A stretch of 64,000 bases of DNA from SAR324 cluster bacterium JCVI-SC AAA005 (GTDB lineage Bacteria; SAR324; NAC60-12): the NCBI GenBank assembly GCA_000224765.2, contig AGAU01000139.1:1-64000 (forward strand), given 5' to 3'. A program made the position numbers and the translations under genes. How positions within the stretch are numbered: the first letter of the stretch is position 1; every line of letters begins with the position of its first letter. Positions 36,862 to 46,404 of this stretch are shown one piece after another. The notes beneath the pieces were generated by a model. It was not told where the DNA came from and did not search any database. It worked only from the letters and a program-made list of their open reading frames with translations.

Positions 36862-37497
36862 ATGCATAAATCAATCAGTGATTGGCTGAATCCTATCCCC
36901 TTACTCGCGATTCTTAGAGGAATTGCTCCCCACGAGGTAGACGAGGTGGGGGACGTACTGATTACACTTGGTTATAGAATTCTGGAGGTTCCTCTCAATT
37001 CACCAGATCCGTATGATAGTATTCAGCAGCTAGCCAAACGCTACAGCGGATCTGCTCTGATTGGAGCTGGGACTGTGTTAAAGCCGGAACAAGTTCCTCA
37101 GGTGGCAAACGCTGGGGGAGCCTTGATTGTATCTCCAAATCTGAATCCAGAGGTGGTCAAGGCAACCAAGCGGATGGGAATGATTTCGGTACCTGGAGTC
37201 TTTACACCAACCGAAGCTTTTCAGGCGTTGGATGCAGGTGCGGATGCTCTTAAAATATTCCCTGGAGATGCGATCAGCCCATCGTACTGTAAGGCGCTGC
37301 GAGCAGTTTTGCCAAAGGATACCTTGCTTGTGGTTACTGGGGGAGTCAACACTGCCAATCTCGCTGACTTTCTATCGGTCTCAAATGGAGCAGGCATTGG
37401 CTCAGCTTTATATTCCCCAGGGAAAGCTATCATACAAATCCGAGGGGATGCATTAAAGTTTGTTCATGCTTTACCTGAAGGGTTATCCAATGATTGA
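36862..37497 (+). CDS. dgoA: 2-dehydro-3-deoxy-6-phosphogalactonate/gluconate aldolase
   Basis: Cleaves KDPGal or KDPG to pyruvate and glyceraldehyde 3-phosphate. The class I lysine is Lys131 (ALKIFPGD), with Glu42 (LEVPLNSP) and Arg19 (AILRGI). IGAGTVLKPEQV, LIVSPNLNPEVV and GGV match E. coli DgoA closely. ATG 36862 has GAGGGGG upstream; an earlier in-frame start inside the dehydratase gene is disfavoured. It lies 10 bases after the dehydratase gene and overlaps the kinase start. Confidence 0.93.
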   Translation: MHKSISDWLNPIPLLAILRGIAPHEVDEVGDVLITLGYRILEVPLNSPDPYDSIQQLAKRYSGSALIGAGTVLKPEQVPQVANAGGALIVSPNLNPEVVKATKRMGMISVPGVFTPTEAFQALDAGADALKIFPGDAISPSYCKALRAVLPKDTLLVVTGGVNTANLADFLSVSNGAGIGSALYSPGKAIIQIRGDALKFVHALPEGLSND

Positions 37498-38404
37498 TAT
37501 ACTCTGCTTGGGGGAGCCCCTGCTAGAATTCAATGAGCAACAGCCAGGGCAATATGTTCGCAGTATTGGTGGGGACGTCTCCAATGTTGCTGTAGCCGTG
37601 GCCAGACAGGGTGGCCAGGCAGGGATGCTCACAAGAATGGGGCAGGATTCTTTTGCTGAAGAGATCCTGCAATTCTGGGAGAGAGAAGAAATTGACATCA
37701 GCCGAATCATTCGAGATGAGGTGGCACCAACTGGTATTTACTTCATTTCATACGGACCGAGTGGGCACGTATTTGACTATCGTCGAGCGGGCTCGGCCTC
37801 CAGCCGCTTGAAGCCAAATGATATAAAAAAAGAGCACTTTCAAAACGTAAAGATTCTTCATCTTTCTGGTATTTCTCTAGCAATCAGCGACAACGCTTGT
37901 GAAGCTTCATTACGAGCAATTGAATTGGCTAAGGAAAATGGTGTGAAGATCTCCTTTGACACCAATCTTCGACTCAAACTCTGGTCACTATCACGGGCTA
38001 AAGCAATTATCCAACATGTAGCATCCCTAGCAGATTTTGTCCTGCCTGGGCTGGATGATGCTCGTCAATTGACGGGTCTGGAGAATCCAGAAAGTATTGT
38101 TGATGAATATTTGAAGATGGGCGTCGAAGTGGTAGCACTGACTTTAGGAGACCAAGGTGTGCTCTTGGCTACACAGGACAGCATGAGAGAACAAATCCCT
38201 GGAATTCAGTCCAAATTAGTGGATGCCACCGCTGCAGGTGACTGTTTTGACGGAGGATTCCTGACAGAGTGGTTACGCACCAAAGATCTGCTTCAAGCAG
38301 CACGGTATGGGAATGTCGCTGCCTCGCTCAGTGTCCAGCATTTTGGTGCAGTAGCTTCGTTACCAAGCCGAGAAAAAACTGAGTCGAGTTTGAGTAGCGA
38401 ATAG
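37490..38404 (+). CDS. PfkB-family sugar kinase, 2-keto-3-deoxygluconate kinase-like
   Basis: A ribokinase-fold kinase, 304 residues from ATG 37490, which overlaps the aldolase stop by eight bases. It starts ILCLGEPLLEFNEQ like KdgK, has the GGDVSNVAVAVARQG sugar lid region, TRMGQDSFAEEIL, and DATAAGDCFDGGFL with the catalytic Asp in the second PfkB signature. The operon therefore holds two different kinases for 2-keto-3-deoxy acids (this and DgoK), suggesting two sugar acids enter. Confidence 0.87.
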   Translation: MIDILCLGEPLLEFNEQQPGQYVRSIGGDVSNVAVAVARQGGQAGMLTRMGQDSFAEEILQFWEREEIDISRIIRDEVAPTGIYFISYGPSGHVFDYRRAGSASSRLKPNDIKKEHFQNVKILHLSGISLAISDNACEASLRAIELAKENGVKISFDTNLRLKLWSLSRAKAIIQHVASLADFVLPGLDDARQLTGLENPESIVDEYLKMGVEVVALTLGDQGVLLATQDSMREQIPGIQSKLVDATAAGDCFDGGFLTEWLRTKDLLQAARYGNVAASLSVQHFGAVASLPSREKTESSLSSE

Positions 38405-38421
38405 TTCTGCGCTAGCAATAC

Positions 38422-38450
38422 TTGACAATACCTCTCCTTCACCTTATCAC
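38422..38450 (+). promoter_or_regulatory. sigma-70-like promoter before the ABC importer operon
   Basis: TTGACA at 38422-38427, a 17-base spacer and TATCAC at 38445-38450 lie 85 bases before the binding-protein ATG. Spacing and -35 are ideal and the -10 is moderate. It would drive the importer separately from the dehydratase operon. Confidence 0.5.
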
Positions 38451-38534
38451 ACGATACCGGTTTCATTCTTTCATCAGACGTTTTCTGTCTGGTACGGGCT
38501 CATACAACTTTTCTAAAATCCAAAGGAGACACCC

Positions 38535-39449
38535 ATGCGGCAGAATCTGTTCATTTTCACAGGAATCCTCCTGCTTGCTCTTCCCCAATTCTTGTTCGCC
38601 CAATCTCGCACATTGGCCGTGCTAACTCCTTTTCTGGCACAACCAGGGACTCAACTCATGGTGGAGGGTTTTGAGGCAGCCGCTAAAAGCAAGGGTTGGC
38701 AGGTGGATGTGATCGACACCTCCGGAGACGTTGCTGCCCTGGTCAGCCGAATGGAAGATGTCGCCCTGCAAAAAGTTGATGCGATGGTGATCAATGTCGA
38801 TCCATCCCAAATTCGTAATGGGTTGCTCGCGGCCAAAGACGCCGGAATTCCAGTTTTTGGGATGGACTCTGGAGCTGATCCCTTGCTGACAGCCAACGTC
38901 ACGAGTAATGGCTACGTGATGGCGGCAGAGACAGCTACCTATGTAGTTGATCAATTAAACGGCACGGGCAATGTGGTCATGTTCATTTTTGAGCCCTATC
39001 CCCCCGTACAGAAACGCGGAGCAATTGCGGAGTCGATCTTCAACAATGAACCCGACATCAAGATCATCGAGAAGATCACTCCAAGCTTTGATCGTGGCCC
39101 CTTGGAGGGCGCCCGCAACGCAATGGAAGCTGTATTGACAGCTAATCCCACGAAAGGCAGCATCCAAGCAATCTGGGCAGCTTGGGATGATCCTGCACTT
39201 GGAGCAGAACAAGCAATCCGTGATGCTGGCCGTGAAGATGAGGATATTGTGATTGTTGGAATTGATGCAACTGAGCAGGCCCGTGATCGAATTGCAGCTC
39301 GAGGGAATCTGAAGGCCACGGTTGCCCAAGACTTCAACGGAATCGCCAACACAGTTGCCAACACGGTTGAACAGTATCTGAAGTCTGGTTCCGTATCCCG
39401 CTCACAAATTTATGTCAGCGCAAAATTGGTCACAGCTGACGATCTTTGA
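38535..39449 (+). CDS. sugar ABC transporter periplasmic binding protein
   Basis: Class I periplasmic binding protein of the RbsB/XylF type. Signal peptide LFIFTGILLLALPQFLFA, cleavage before QS. The mature part begins RTLAVLTPFLAQPGTQLMVEGFEAAA and has AMVINVDPSQIRNGLLAAKDAGIPVFGMDSG and IVIVGIDATEQARDRIA, the usual hinge and ligand strands. AAAGGAG precedes the ATG. First gene of a complete CUT2 importer (38535-41986). The ligand is presumably the sugar or sugar acid handled by the adjoining enzymes. Confidence 0.92.
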   Translation: MRQNLFIFTGILLLALPQFLFAQSRTLAVLTPFLAQPGTQLMVEGFEAAAKSKGWQVDVIDTSGDVAALVSRMEDVALQKVDAMVINVDPSQIRNGLLAAKDAGIPVFGMDSGADPLLTANVTSNGYVMAAETATYVVDQLNGTGNVVMFIFEPYPPVQKRGAIAESIFNNEPDIKIIEKITPSFDRGPLEGARNAMEAVLTANPTKGSIQAIWAAWDDPALGAEQAIRDAGREDEDIVIVGIDATEQARDRIAARGNLKATVAQDFNGIANTVANTVEQYLKSGSVSRSQIYVSAKLVTADDL

Positions 39450-39497
39450 TTCCAACATGGCGGAGCGAAGCAATAACACTCCGTCCTCCTCCTACCC

Positions 39498-41021
39498 GTG
39501 ATTCCCTTTCTCCATCTAAGTAACCTCCAAAAAAGCTTTGGCAGTGTCCCTGTGCTACGTGGGGTAGAACTCACCCTGTTTTCTGGAGAAATCCATGGAT
39601 TGATGGGCGAAAACGGGGCTGGCAAGTCTACCCTGATCAAAATTCTCTCGGGGAACCTGGTGGCAGACTCCATTACCTGCACGCTGAATGGAGAATCTCT
39701 GTCATTGGCTGAGGCTAGGCAATCCGGGCAGCTTAGCATGCGCTTCATTCATCAGGAACTGAACAGCATCGCGCATCTCTCGGTTGCTGAAAATCTGATG
39801 CTTGGAAAGCAGCTGCCAACCTGGGCAAAAATATTTGTTAACCAGCAGAAACTTTCTGAACTAACTCGGGTGGCGCTTGCTGAACTGGGGATTACCTACA
39901 TTGATCCCAAACAAAGGATGAGCCACCTGGGTGCAGGCGATCAGATGCTCGTCAAGTTAGGCAGCGCCTTTGTTGTTGAATCCGGCAAGCCTGCCGCCCA
40001 ACTCTATGTATTAGATGAACCGACCGCCTCGCTAATGCCCTCCGAAACAGGAAAGCTATTTGCTGCTCTTGAACGTCTAAAGCAAAAGGGGAGCGCCATT
40101 CTTTACGTTTCGCATCGTCTCGATGAAATCTTTCAGATCACCGATCGGATCACCGTGCTGCAGGATGGCCGCAACACTATGGCTGAAAAAACAAAGATGC
40201 TGAAACCACAAACTGTTGTGGAAGCCATGACAGGGAGGAAAATCAGCCAGCACTATCCGGGTCGTTCCGACATTCTTTCAAAAGAAGTCTTACTCTCTGT
40301 CCAAGATTTGCGAAACGCTAAGTTGAAGTCATTGAATTTTTCGCTTCACAAGGGCGAAATTTTGGGACTTGCTGGGCTCGGAGGATCTGGGCGCTCAGAA
40401 GTCCTCCGTACTTTATTGGGGATTCGAGATTTCAGCGGAACTTTGAGCTTAGAAGGAAATCCCTGGCAACCTAAGCTCCAAAATTTCTGGCAAGAACGCT
40501 TGGCCTTCATTCCCGAAGAGCGACGTTCTGAGGGCTTGGTACTGAACCAGACCGTAGCGACAAACAGTCACCTGCCTTTCATTAGCAATTTCGGCAACTT
40601 CTTGGGATTGCTTTTTCAACAAAAATTACGACAGGAATCAGAGGAGGCCTGGTCCCGAGTGAAGGTTCAAGGGACTGGCATTACCCAGAGAATTTGGCAA
40701 CTGAGTGGAGGAAATCAACAGAAAGTACTTTTTGCACGGGCTACCTGGGACTATCCGAAATTACTGTTGTTGGATGAACCAACAAGGGGAGTGGATGTTG
40801 GCGCAAAGCAGGAAATCTACAGTTTGATTCGTCAAGCTAGTCAGGAAGGAAAGTCAGTGCTGATGGTTTCTTCAGAGTTGGGAGAACTGATTGGGCTTTG
40901 TGATCGCATACTTGTTTTGCGGGATGGGCAAATCTACCATGAGTTGCAGGCTGCAGGCTTGAGAGAGGCTGATTTGCTCGCGTATTGCCAAGGAGTTCGT
41001 GCTGCAGAGATTACTGAATGA
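39498..41021 (+). CDS. sugar ABC transporter ATP-binding protein (RbsA/XylG-like)
   Basis: 507 residues with two fused ATPase domains on the cytoplasmic face. Domain 1 has Walker A GENGAGKSTLIKIL and Walker B YVLDEPTASL; its signature is the weak HLGAGDQ. Domain 2 has a degenerate Walker A (GLGGSGRSE), a canonical signature LSGGNQQKV and Walker B LLLDEPTRGVD, the normal arrangement for CUT2 transporters. The GTG start at 39498 has only a weak ribosome site. The stop overlaps the permease ATG by ATGA. Confidence 0.92.
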   Translation: MIPFLHLSNLQKSFGSVPVLRGVELTLFSGEIHGLMGENGAGKSTLIKILSGNLVADSITCTLNGESLSLAEARQSGQLSMRFIHQELNSIAHLSVAENLMLGKQLPTWAKIFVNQQKLSELTRVALAELGITYIDPKQRMSHLGAGDQMLVKLGSAFVVESGKPAAQLYVLDEPTASLMPSETGKLFAALERLKQKGSAILYVSHRLDEIFQITDRITVLQDGRNTMAEKTKMLKPQTVVEAMTGRKISQHYPGRSDILSKEVLLSVQDLRNAKLKSLNFSLHKGEILGLAGLGGSGRSEVLRTLLGIRDFSGTLSLEGNPWQPKLQNFWQERLAFIPEERRSEGLVLNQTVATNSHLPFISNFGNFLGLLFQQKLRQESEEAWSRVKVQGTGITQRIWQLSGGNQQKVLFARATWDYPKLLLLDEPTRGVDVGAKQEIYSLIRQASQEGKSVLMVSSELGELIGLCDRILVLRDGQIYHELQAAGLREADLLAYCQGVRAAEITE

Positions 41022-41986
41022 CTGTTTCCTTGCAACTTGCTTCCCTACTCCGACGTTACGGCACTTTTCTGGGCTTCTTGTTGATTGTCAGTTTCTTTTG
41101 GAGTCAGCGCCCAGAAACCTTCATGACGACCCGAAACTGGCTCAACATCACGCAGCAGGTCAGCATTTTGTGTGTGATTTCCTTGACAATGACGCTCGTG
41201 ATGGTGGGAGGAGATTTTGATTTGAGCGTTGGCTCTATGGCGAGCTTGAGTGGGATGATTGCAGCAGTTTTGTGGCAACAAGAAGTCAGTTTATTTGGAG
41301 CTTTAGGGGCTGCTATACTCGTGGGTGGTTTTGGTGGCGTTTTTAACGGGGTGCTTGTTGCCTACGCTGGTTTGTCTGCCTTTGTAGCGACTCTCGGCAC
41401 ACTGACGATTTTTAGTGGCTTGGCTTTACTGGTGAGCGATGGCAAAACCATTTTTGGTAGAGCCATTCCCGAAATTGTTGGGGATTTCAGTCGTGGAGGA
41501 ATTTCATTAACTGAAGGAATCCAACTTCCAAATTTGACTCTAATAGCGGTTTCAGTTTTGATCTTCATGGGCATCGTCCTCCAGAATACGGTTTTTGGTA
41601 GAAATCTGCATGCTGTCGGAGGCAATCGGGAGGCCAGCCTGCTGGCTGGAGTGCCTGTGGCTCGTTTACGCCTAATAGCGTTTGTCGTCAATGGAGTAGG
41701 AGCGGCGATTGCTGGCTTGATGCTGGTCAGTCGACTTTCCTCGGCAAATCCAACACAGGGCGATGGGCTGATGCTCAACGCAATCGCCTCCGTTTTTGTG
41801 GGAATGACGATGTCCGAAGAGGGGGAACCCAACCTCTTTGGGACCTTGACGGGTGTGTTGATCCTCGGCGTACTCTCAAACGGCTTGACCCAGCTCCGAA
41901 TCGACACCTATGTTCAACAGATCCTGACCGGCTTGATCATCATCGCGGCAGTACTGTTCAGCCGATTATCCCTGAGAAGAAGATGA
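41018..41986 (+). CDS. sugar ABC transporter permease (RbsC/XylH-like)
   Basis: 322 residues with about eight to ten membrane segments. Family motifs: GGDFDLSVGSMASLSGM, VATLGTLTIFSGLALLVSDG, VFGRNLHAVGGNREASLLAGV and NAIASVFVGMTMSEEGEPNL. Overlaps the ATPase gene by four bases and the kinase gene by four bases, so transport and phosphorylation are translationally coupled. Confidence 0.93.
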   Translation: MTVSLQLASLLRRYGTFLGFLLIVSFFWSQRPETFMTTRNWLNITQQVSILCVISLTMTLVMVGGDFDLSVGSMASLSGMIAAVLWQQEVSLFGALGAAILVGGFGGVFNGVLVAYAGLSAFVATLGTLTIFSGLALLVSDGKTIFGRAIPEIVGDFSRGGISLTEGIQLPNLTLIAVSVLIFMGIVLQNTVFGRNLHAVGGNREASLLAGVPVARLRLIAFVVNGVGAAIAGLMLVSRLSSANPTQGDGLMLNAIASVFVGMTMSEEGEPNLFGTLTGVLILGVLSNGLTQLRIDTYVQQILTGLIIIAAVLFSRLSLRRR

Positions 41987-43461
41987 ATTCAAACGCTGCT
42001 GAAAACAAAGATGAATCCACTTGGTTGGTGGTTGACCTCGGGACAACCAGTATCAAAGGTGGATTATTCCACAGTAACGGCAACCTGATCCGCGAGACCT
42101 CTCACCCAAACCAACAAACGCAAACTGATGAAGGTTTCCATCATCAGGAATTGGAGACGTGGTGGAATGGATTCATAGCTGTGATTAATGATCTGATGAA
42201 TCCTGAGGTTACCTTACAGGGGCTTGTACTAACGGGTCAGATGCAAAATATGATTTTCCTGGATTCGCATTCCGAACCTTTAAATCCGGTAGTAAGCTAC
42301 AGTGATCAAAGGGGTGCAGAGCAAATTGCCAGTTGGTATGATGAGAAATCACTTCAGGAACAATTGCTCGAAACAGGCAACGAACAGGGTCCAACAAGCC
42401 TTCTCGCAAAGCTTGTTTGGTTTCAGCAACATCAGCCAGAGGTTCTAAAAAATACAGAAAAGATCTTCATTGGATCAGCAGATTACATTGGCTACCGACT
42501 GACCGGAGTAAATCAAACTGATACTACCACTGCAGCGACCACTGGTTTGATGAAACTCTCGTCAAGAACATGGCACACAGCACTTTTTGCAGAGCTTGGT
42601 CTGGATTCGATCCTACAAAGTTTACCTAGATTGGTTCCCGGCGGCGCGCTATTGGGTTCGCTCAGAAATGAAGTGGGTCAGCATCTGAAATTAGTTGCTG
42701 GGTTACCCGTCTACCTTGGTCCCGGTGATGCTGGTTCGACCACATTAGGAGCTGGTTGTGGAAAACTTGGGAAAGCTTACGCCTATTGTGGAACCAGTGG
42801 CTGGGTGGGTCTTACTGAAAAACGACCCGCGCGACTGGAAAGTGGTGCGTGGACCTTGGCTCATCCAGCTGCAGACTTGTTCATTCAGGTTGCCCCAATC
42901 CTCACTGCAGGGGACAACCTGGCTTGGGTCAAAGAACTCTTTGGCTTCAACAGCTATGAAGAGATGGTTCAAATCGCTATTGACCAACCAGCAGGAAAGT
43001 TGCTCTATTTGCCCTATCTGCAGGGAGAGCGCTCACCCTTCATTGATCCCCATGCCCGTGGAGTCTGGCTAGGAATGAATCGGCAATCTAACAGAGCTTC
43101 ATTGACCCGAGCAGTTTTGGAAGGAGCTTGCTTTGCCTTCCGCCATGCTTTACACGCCGTATCTGAGGTTCGAGTGGAGGAGTTGATCCTAACCGGTGGA
43201 ACCAGCCGCTCAGATTCTTTTTGTCAACTCTTCGCCAATGTGCTCGGTATTCCGATCAAGGTGCTGGCAGAACCCGGATTGACCGGCCTCCGCGGTGCCT
43301 TGGCTTCCTGTCAGCAGGAGAGTGCTACTCCAGAACCACGAATTCAAAAAACGTATTTGCCTATTTCTGACCAAATGAACAACTATGACGATCTGTTTAA
43401 GATTTTTCTAGAGAGTTATCCTGCTCTGCGGAGCAGCTTTGCTCAGTTAGCAAAGCTGTAG
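41983..43461 (+). CDS. FGGY-family carbohydrate kinase, xylulokinase-like
   Basis: 492-residue sugar kinase. Features: [15 protein letters not shown] phosphate loop, [58 protein letters not shown] with the catalytic Asp region, [10 protein letters not shown] and [24 protein letters not shown]. Xylulokinase is the best guess; the true ketose is open. Its link to the importer by an ATGA overlap suggests that the imported sugar or an isomerised product is its substrate. Confidence 0.88.
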   Translation: MNSNAAENKDESTWLVVDLGTTSIKGGLFHSNGNLIRETSHPNQQTQTDEGFHHQELETWWNGFIAVINDLMNPEVTLQGLVLTGQMQNMIFLDSHSEPLNPVVSYSDQRGAEQIASWYDEKSLQEQLLETGNEQGPTSLLAKLVWFQQHQPEVLKNTEKIFIGSADYIGYRLTGVNQTDTTTAATTGLMKLSSRTWHTALFAELGLDSILQSLPRLVPGGALLGSLRNEVGQHLKLVAGLPVYLGPGDAGSTTLGAGCGKLGKAYAYCGTSGWVGLTEKRPARLESGAWTLAHPAADLFIQVAPILTAGDNLAWVKELFGFNSYEEMVQIAIDQPAGKLLYLPYLQGERSPFIDPHARGVWLGMNRQSNRASLTRAVLEGACFAFRHALHAVSEVRVEELILTGGTSRSDSFCQLFANVLGIPIKVLAEPGLTGLRGALASCQQESATPEPRIQKTYLPISDQMNNYDDLFKIFLESYPALRSSFAQLAKL

Positions 43462-43498
43462 TTTCCAAAGATTCAAACACGAAAACGAAAGGAATCCC

Positions 43499-43918
43499 AT
43501 GGGAATGCCCCCTTTTCACCTAGCTTTTGCAGTCAGAGATTTGAACGCCACCCGTTATTTCTATGTTAATCGTTTGGGCTGTAAAGTCGGACGGACGGAT
43601 GAGAAGTGGATTGATTTCAACTTTTTTGGACATCAGATCTCTGCGCATCTGAAGCCTGAAGAAACCCAGCGAGTCGAGACCAACGGAGTAGATGGAAAGT
43701 CTGTTCCCGTTCGGCATTTTGGCGCAGTCTTAGAGTGGGATCATTGGCATCAACTCGCGGACTCCCTGAAGGTTCAGAGAGTTGAGTTTCTGATTAAACC
43801 CTATATCCGTTTCCATGGGGAAGTCGGCGAACAGGCAACCATGTTCCTGCTAGATCCTTCCGACAATGCAATCGAGCTCAAATCCTTCCAAAACCCTGAT
43901 CAATTGTTTGCAAGTTGA
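43499..43918 (+). CDS. VOC-superfamily (glyoxalase/dioxygenase-like) protein
   Basis: 139 residues with the paired beta-alpha-beta-beta-beta layout: [26 protein letters not shown] (metal His), [18 protein letters not shown] (second His) and [16 protein letters not shown] (Glu ligand). Such proteins act as lyases, isomerases or dioxygenases; the reaction is not evident. 37 bases after the kinase gene with a ribosome site GGAATCCC, likely the end of the sugar operon. Confidence 0.8.
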   Translation: MGMPPFHLAFAVRDLNATRYFYVNRLGCKVGRTDEKWIDFNFFGHQISAHLKPEETQRVETNGVDGKSVPVRHFGAVLEWDHWHQLADSLKVQRVEFLIKPYIRFHGEVGEQATMFLLDPSDNAIELKSFQNPDQLFAS

Positions 43919-44120
43919 TTTGAACGAGAAATTTCTGAACGGATGAGATCAAGAATTTAATGAATGACAAGAAAGAATTGACGACATTACCGATGTTTTT
44001 TTGATAAAGAGCAAATTTAATGGGACCAAATTTTTGAGAAGAAATGCCTAATTATTTTTCCTGACTAACAAATTTAGAAAATTCTGAGAATTTTTAATGT
44101 ACAAATAACTTACTCATTTA

Positions 44121-44369
44121 ACTGGGAAGCGAGCTTTGATCAGCTGGGGTGAACGTGGAATTGGACTTTGTGCGGAAGATTGCCTGACAGAAGCGGGGGC
44201 AAGCGTAGTGATCGACACTTTAAATAGATTGGCTTTGAAACAAGTAGAAGTAGTCGGATCCAAGTTGTCAATTCCAGAAGTGTCTGGGGAGAATTATCCC
44301 AAAGTAGTTGCAGACGGGTTCTCCAATTTTGATGGATCTAGCCTGACACTTCATTTGTTAAGCTACTAA
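44121..44369 (+). pseudogene. short-chain dehydrogenase/reductase remnant
   Basis: Translation reads TGKRALISWGERGIGLCAED then LTEAGASVVIDTLNRLALKQ. This aligns with the N-terminal Rossmann unit of SDR enzymes (G-K-R-A-L-I-T-G-G-x-R-G-I-G-L, then L-A-E-A-G-A-x-V-V-I-A-D-L-N). After about 45 residues the similarity stops, and neither the NNAG strand nor the YxxxK motif follows. The glycine loop TGG is already altered to SWG. It is the truncated head of a former SDR gene, possibly once part of the sugar locus. Confidence 0.7.
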
Positions 44370-44527
44370 CTGAAGTGCAAAAGATTTCTTCATCTATATA
44401 ATATGTGAGGCTAACTTTCTTTCAAATTTTTGGCTCCAAACCCAATACTTTCCCTAGTCTCGCAATCTGACTACATGCTTTTATCTGTAAGCAATTAAGA
44501 ATTAAATCTTGTACTGACACTTCAGTG

Positions 44528-45160
44528 TCATTTGGTCCCAAAAATCCGATCTCCTGCGTCACCCAACCCCGGTAAAATGTAGGCGTGGTCGTTCAATCTT
44601 TCATCGACTGCAGCAGTATAGATTGGGACATCTGGATGCTCACTTTGGAAAAAGTCAATACCCTCTGGCGCAGCAAGTAAAGATACAAAACGGATATTTG
44701 AGGACCCATTTTCCTTCAGACGAGAAACAGCTGCAGCTGAGGAGTGACCTGTTGCCAGCATCGGATCCAGGGCAATAACCAAGCGCTGATCGATCATCTC
44801 TGGCAATTTCAAATAATATTCCACTGCCGCTAAGGTCAACGGATCACGATAAAGTCCAATATGTCCCACTCTAGCTGAAGGAATTAACTCTAGAAAGCCA
44901 TCCAACAAGCCGATTCCTGCCCGTAAAATTGGTACCAAACACAGTTTTTTTCCTTCCAAAAAAGGAGCCTGCATTTTCTGTAATGGAGTCTCAATTTCTT
45001 CGTATTCAAGAGGTAAATCTTGGGTAACCTCATAAGCCAGAAGAAGTCCAACCTCACGGACCAAGACACGAAAGCTGCGTGTTGAAGTTTCTTTTTTCCT
45101 CATCAATGAAAGCTTGTGCTGAACCAGTGGGTGTTTGATCTCTTTGAGAATCTTGTTCAT
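44528..45160 (-). CDS. upp: uracil phosphoribosyltransferase
   Basis: Converts uracil and PRPP to UMP. The PRPP loop [18 protein letters not shown] and the uracil-binding C-terminus [20 protein letters not shown] are intact; 210 residues is normal. Last gene of the minus-strand URC cluster, 20 bases after the DUF1688 gene. A UPRT homologue (URC6) is a recognised part of the URC pathway, so here it probably starts uracil degradation as well as salvage. Confidence 0.95.
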   Translation of the reverse strand: MNKILKEIKHPLVQHKLSLMRKKETSTRSFRVLVREVGLLLAYEVTQDLPLEYEEIETPLQKMQAPFLEGKKLCLVPILRAGIGLLDGFLELIPSARVGHIGLYRDPLTLAAVEYYLKLPEMIDQRLVIALDPMLATGHSSAAAVSRLKENGSSNIRFVSLLAAPEGIDFFQSEHPDVPIYTAAVDERLNDHAYILPGLGDAGDRIFGTK

Positions 45161-45180
45161 GGAAACCTAAATTATAAATT

Positions 45181-46404
45181 TTAAAAGACTGTGCCATCAC
45201 TCTCTACACGTAGAGGTGGCGATCCATCTGGGCGACGTTTATAGGCGAGTAAGCGGCCAGTGCTCCAAGTACCTCCTTGTAAGATCTGAGGTAAAGGAAG
45301 TTCTTCTCTTGTAAGCTTCATACTTTCCCTGAGTTTTTCTCCTATTCGATCCAACAAAATGACAGTCAAGGCTCGCCACTCAACGATCAGTTCGGAGGAA
45401 ACAGAATGAAGGGCACTGAATTCAGTAGGATTTTTTAATTCCAGTACCCCGGTATCCAAGAATAGACCACCATTTCTGTACTCGGGTAGACCTGTCAACA
45501 AGTCAATGTTTTGGACTTTAACACCCGCATCTTCAAGTGGTTCTAATAGCGAGTAGGTCAACCACTGCGTAAGCTTATGGAAAGGGACTAGTTCAGCAGT
45601 AATCTCAGAATCTGTCAGCAATCGGTGGCGCCACACATCCCCTAGGTTTTGCCCACCCAGAGTCAATCTTGTAGGCCAGACATCCTGCAGCAGCTTAAGC
45701 AAAGTCCCTAACAAGAGATCGGCTTTAAGAACACGATCCTCTTTGATTAAAAGATGGTCGAGAATATTTGCTATTCTTGGGTTTGACTCTTGGTCAGTCC
45801 CAAGAAAACTACTAAGCTGCTCACCTAATCGGCGTAGTAGAGCAGCCCGTTCTTCCAACCCAACAAGCTGATTTGCTGCAGAAACTTGAAAACCTTCTGT
45901 TAACTGCTCAACACTAAATTTCTGCAACCCCTTTGCATCAGCTTTCAAGGGCACATTGGGATCACTCGAGAAGGTTCCATCAGAAAAGAGGTATAGGCTC
46001 GCAAGTGCTAAACCTTCAGAACGAGAATGGTACTTTTGAGTGAGGGGATCTTTAAAGCGCCAACTGGGTCCTGCGCCTGCATCCAATAGAACACTTGTCA
46101 CTACCAAATCAATTTGAGCAAGAAGAAGTTCTCGATCATCCCAGAAATTTGACTTAAACGGGGTCCAATGGTTCGTTCCACTGACGATAAAATGCTGCCA
46201 TCGGCTATGGGGAGGGATGTCCAGATCTGGATAATTGGCTAAGATTTCATTTTTAACCAATTCCACAGAGATTGGTAACCGATCCTCCCTGATTCGGAAG
46301 TGCTCCAATCGGCCTTCCAATCCTAGCAGATATAGTTGATTGCACCGTTCGCGGATTGTCTTTGGAGAGTTTAAAATCTCCATCAGATCGTAGGACATCA
46401 GCAT
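45181..46404 (-). CDS. DUF1688 family protein, URC4-like
   Basis: 407 residues that match the DUF1688 pattern: IRERCNQLYLLGLEGRLEHFRI near the start, HSRWQHF, DLVVTSVLLDAGAGPSWRF, RSEGLALASLYLFSDG and FHKLTQWLTYSLLEPLEDAGV. URC4 is required for the URC pathway of uracil catabolism in yeasts, and its bacterial homologues cluster with URC1. The exact reaction has not been settled. ATG 46404 directly abuts the stop of URC1 (taa-atg), so the two are coupled. Confidence 0.92.
   Translation of the reverse strand: MLMSYDLMEILNSPKTIRERCNQLYLLGLEGRLEHFRIREDRLPISVELVKNEILANYPDLDIPPHSRWQHFIVSGTNHWTPFKSNFWDDRELLLAQIDLVVTSVLLDAGAGPSWRFKDPLTQKYHSRSEGLALASLYLFSDGTFSSDPNVPLKADAKGLQKFSVEQLTEGFQVSAANQLVGLEERAALLRRLGEQLSSFLGTDQESNPRIANILDHLLIKEDRVLKADLLLGTLLKLLQDVWPTRLTLGGQNLGDVWRHRLLTDSEITAELVPFHKLTQWLTYSLLEPLEDAGVKVQNIDLLTGLPEYRNGGLFLDTGVLELKNPTEFSALHSVSSELIVEWRALTVILLDRIGEKLRESMKLTREELPLPQILQGGTWSTGRLLAYKRRPDGSPPLRVESDGTVF

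Noticed and set aside
37483..37710. Antisense frames in the sugar operon (for example here and at 38622-39364, 41362-41907)
   Set aside because: Shadows of well-identified kinase, binding-protein and permease genes.
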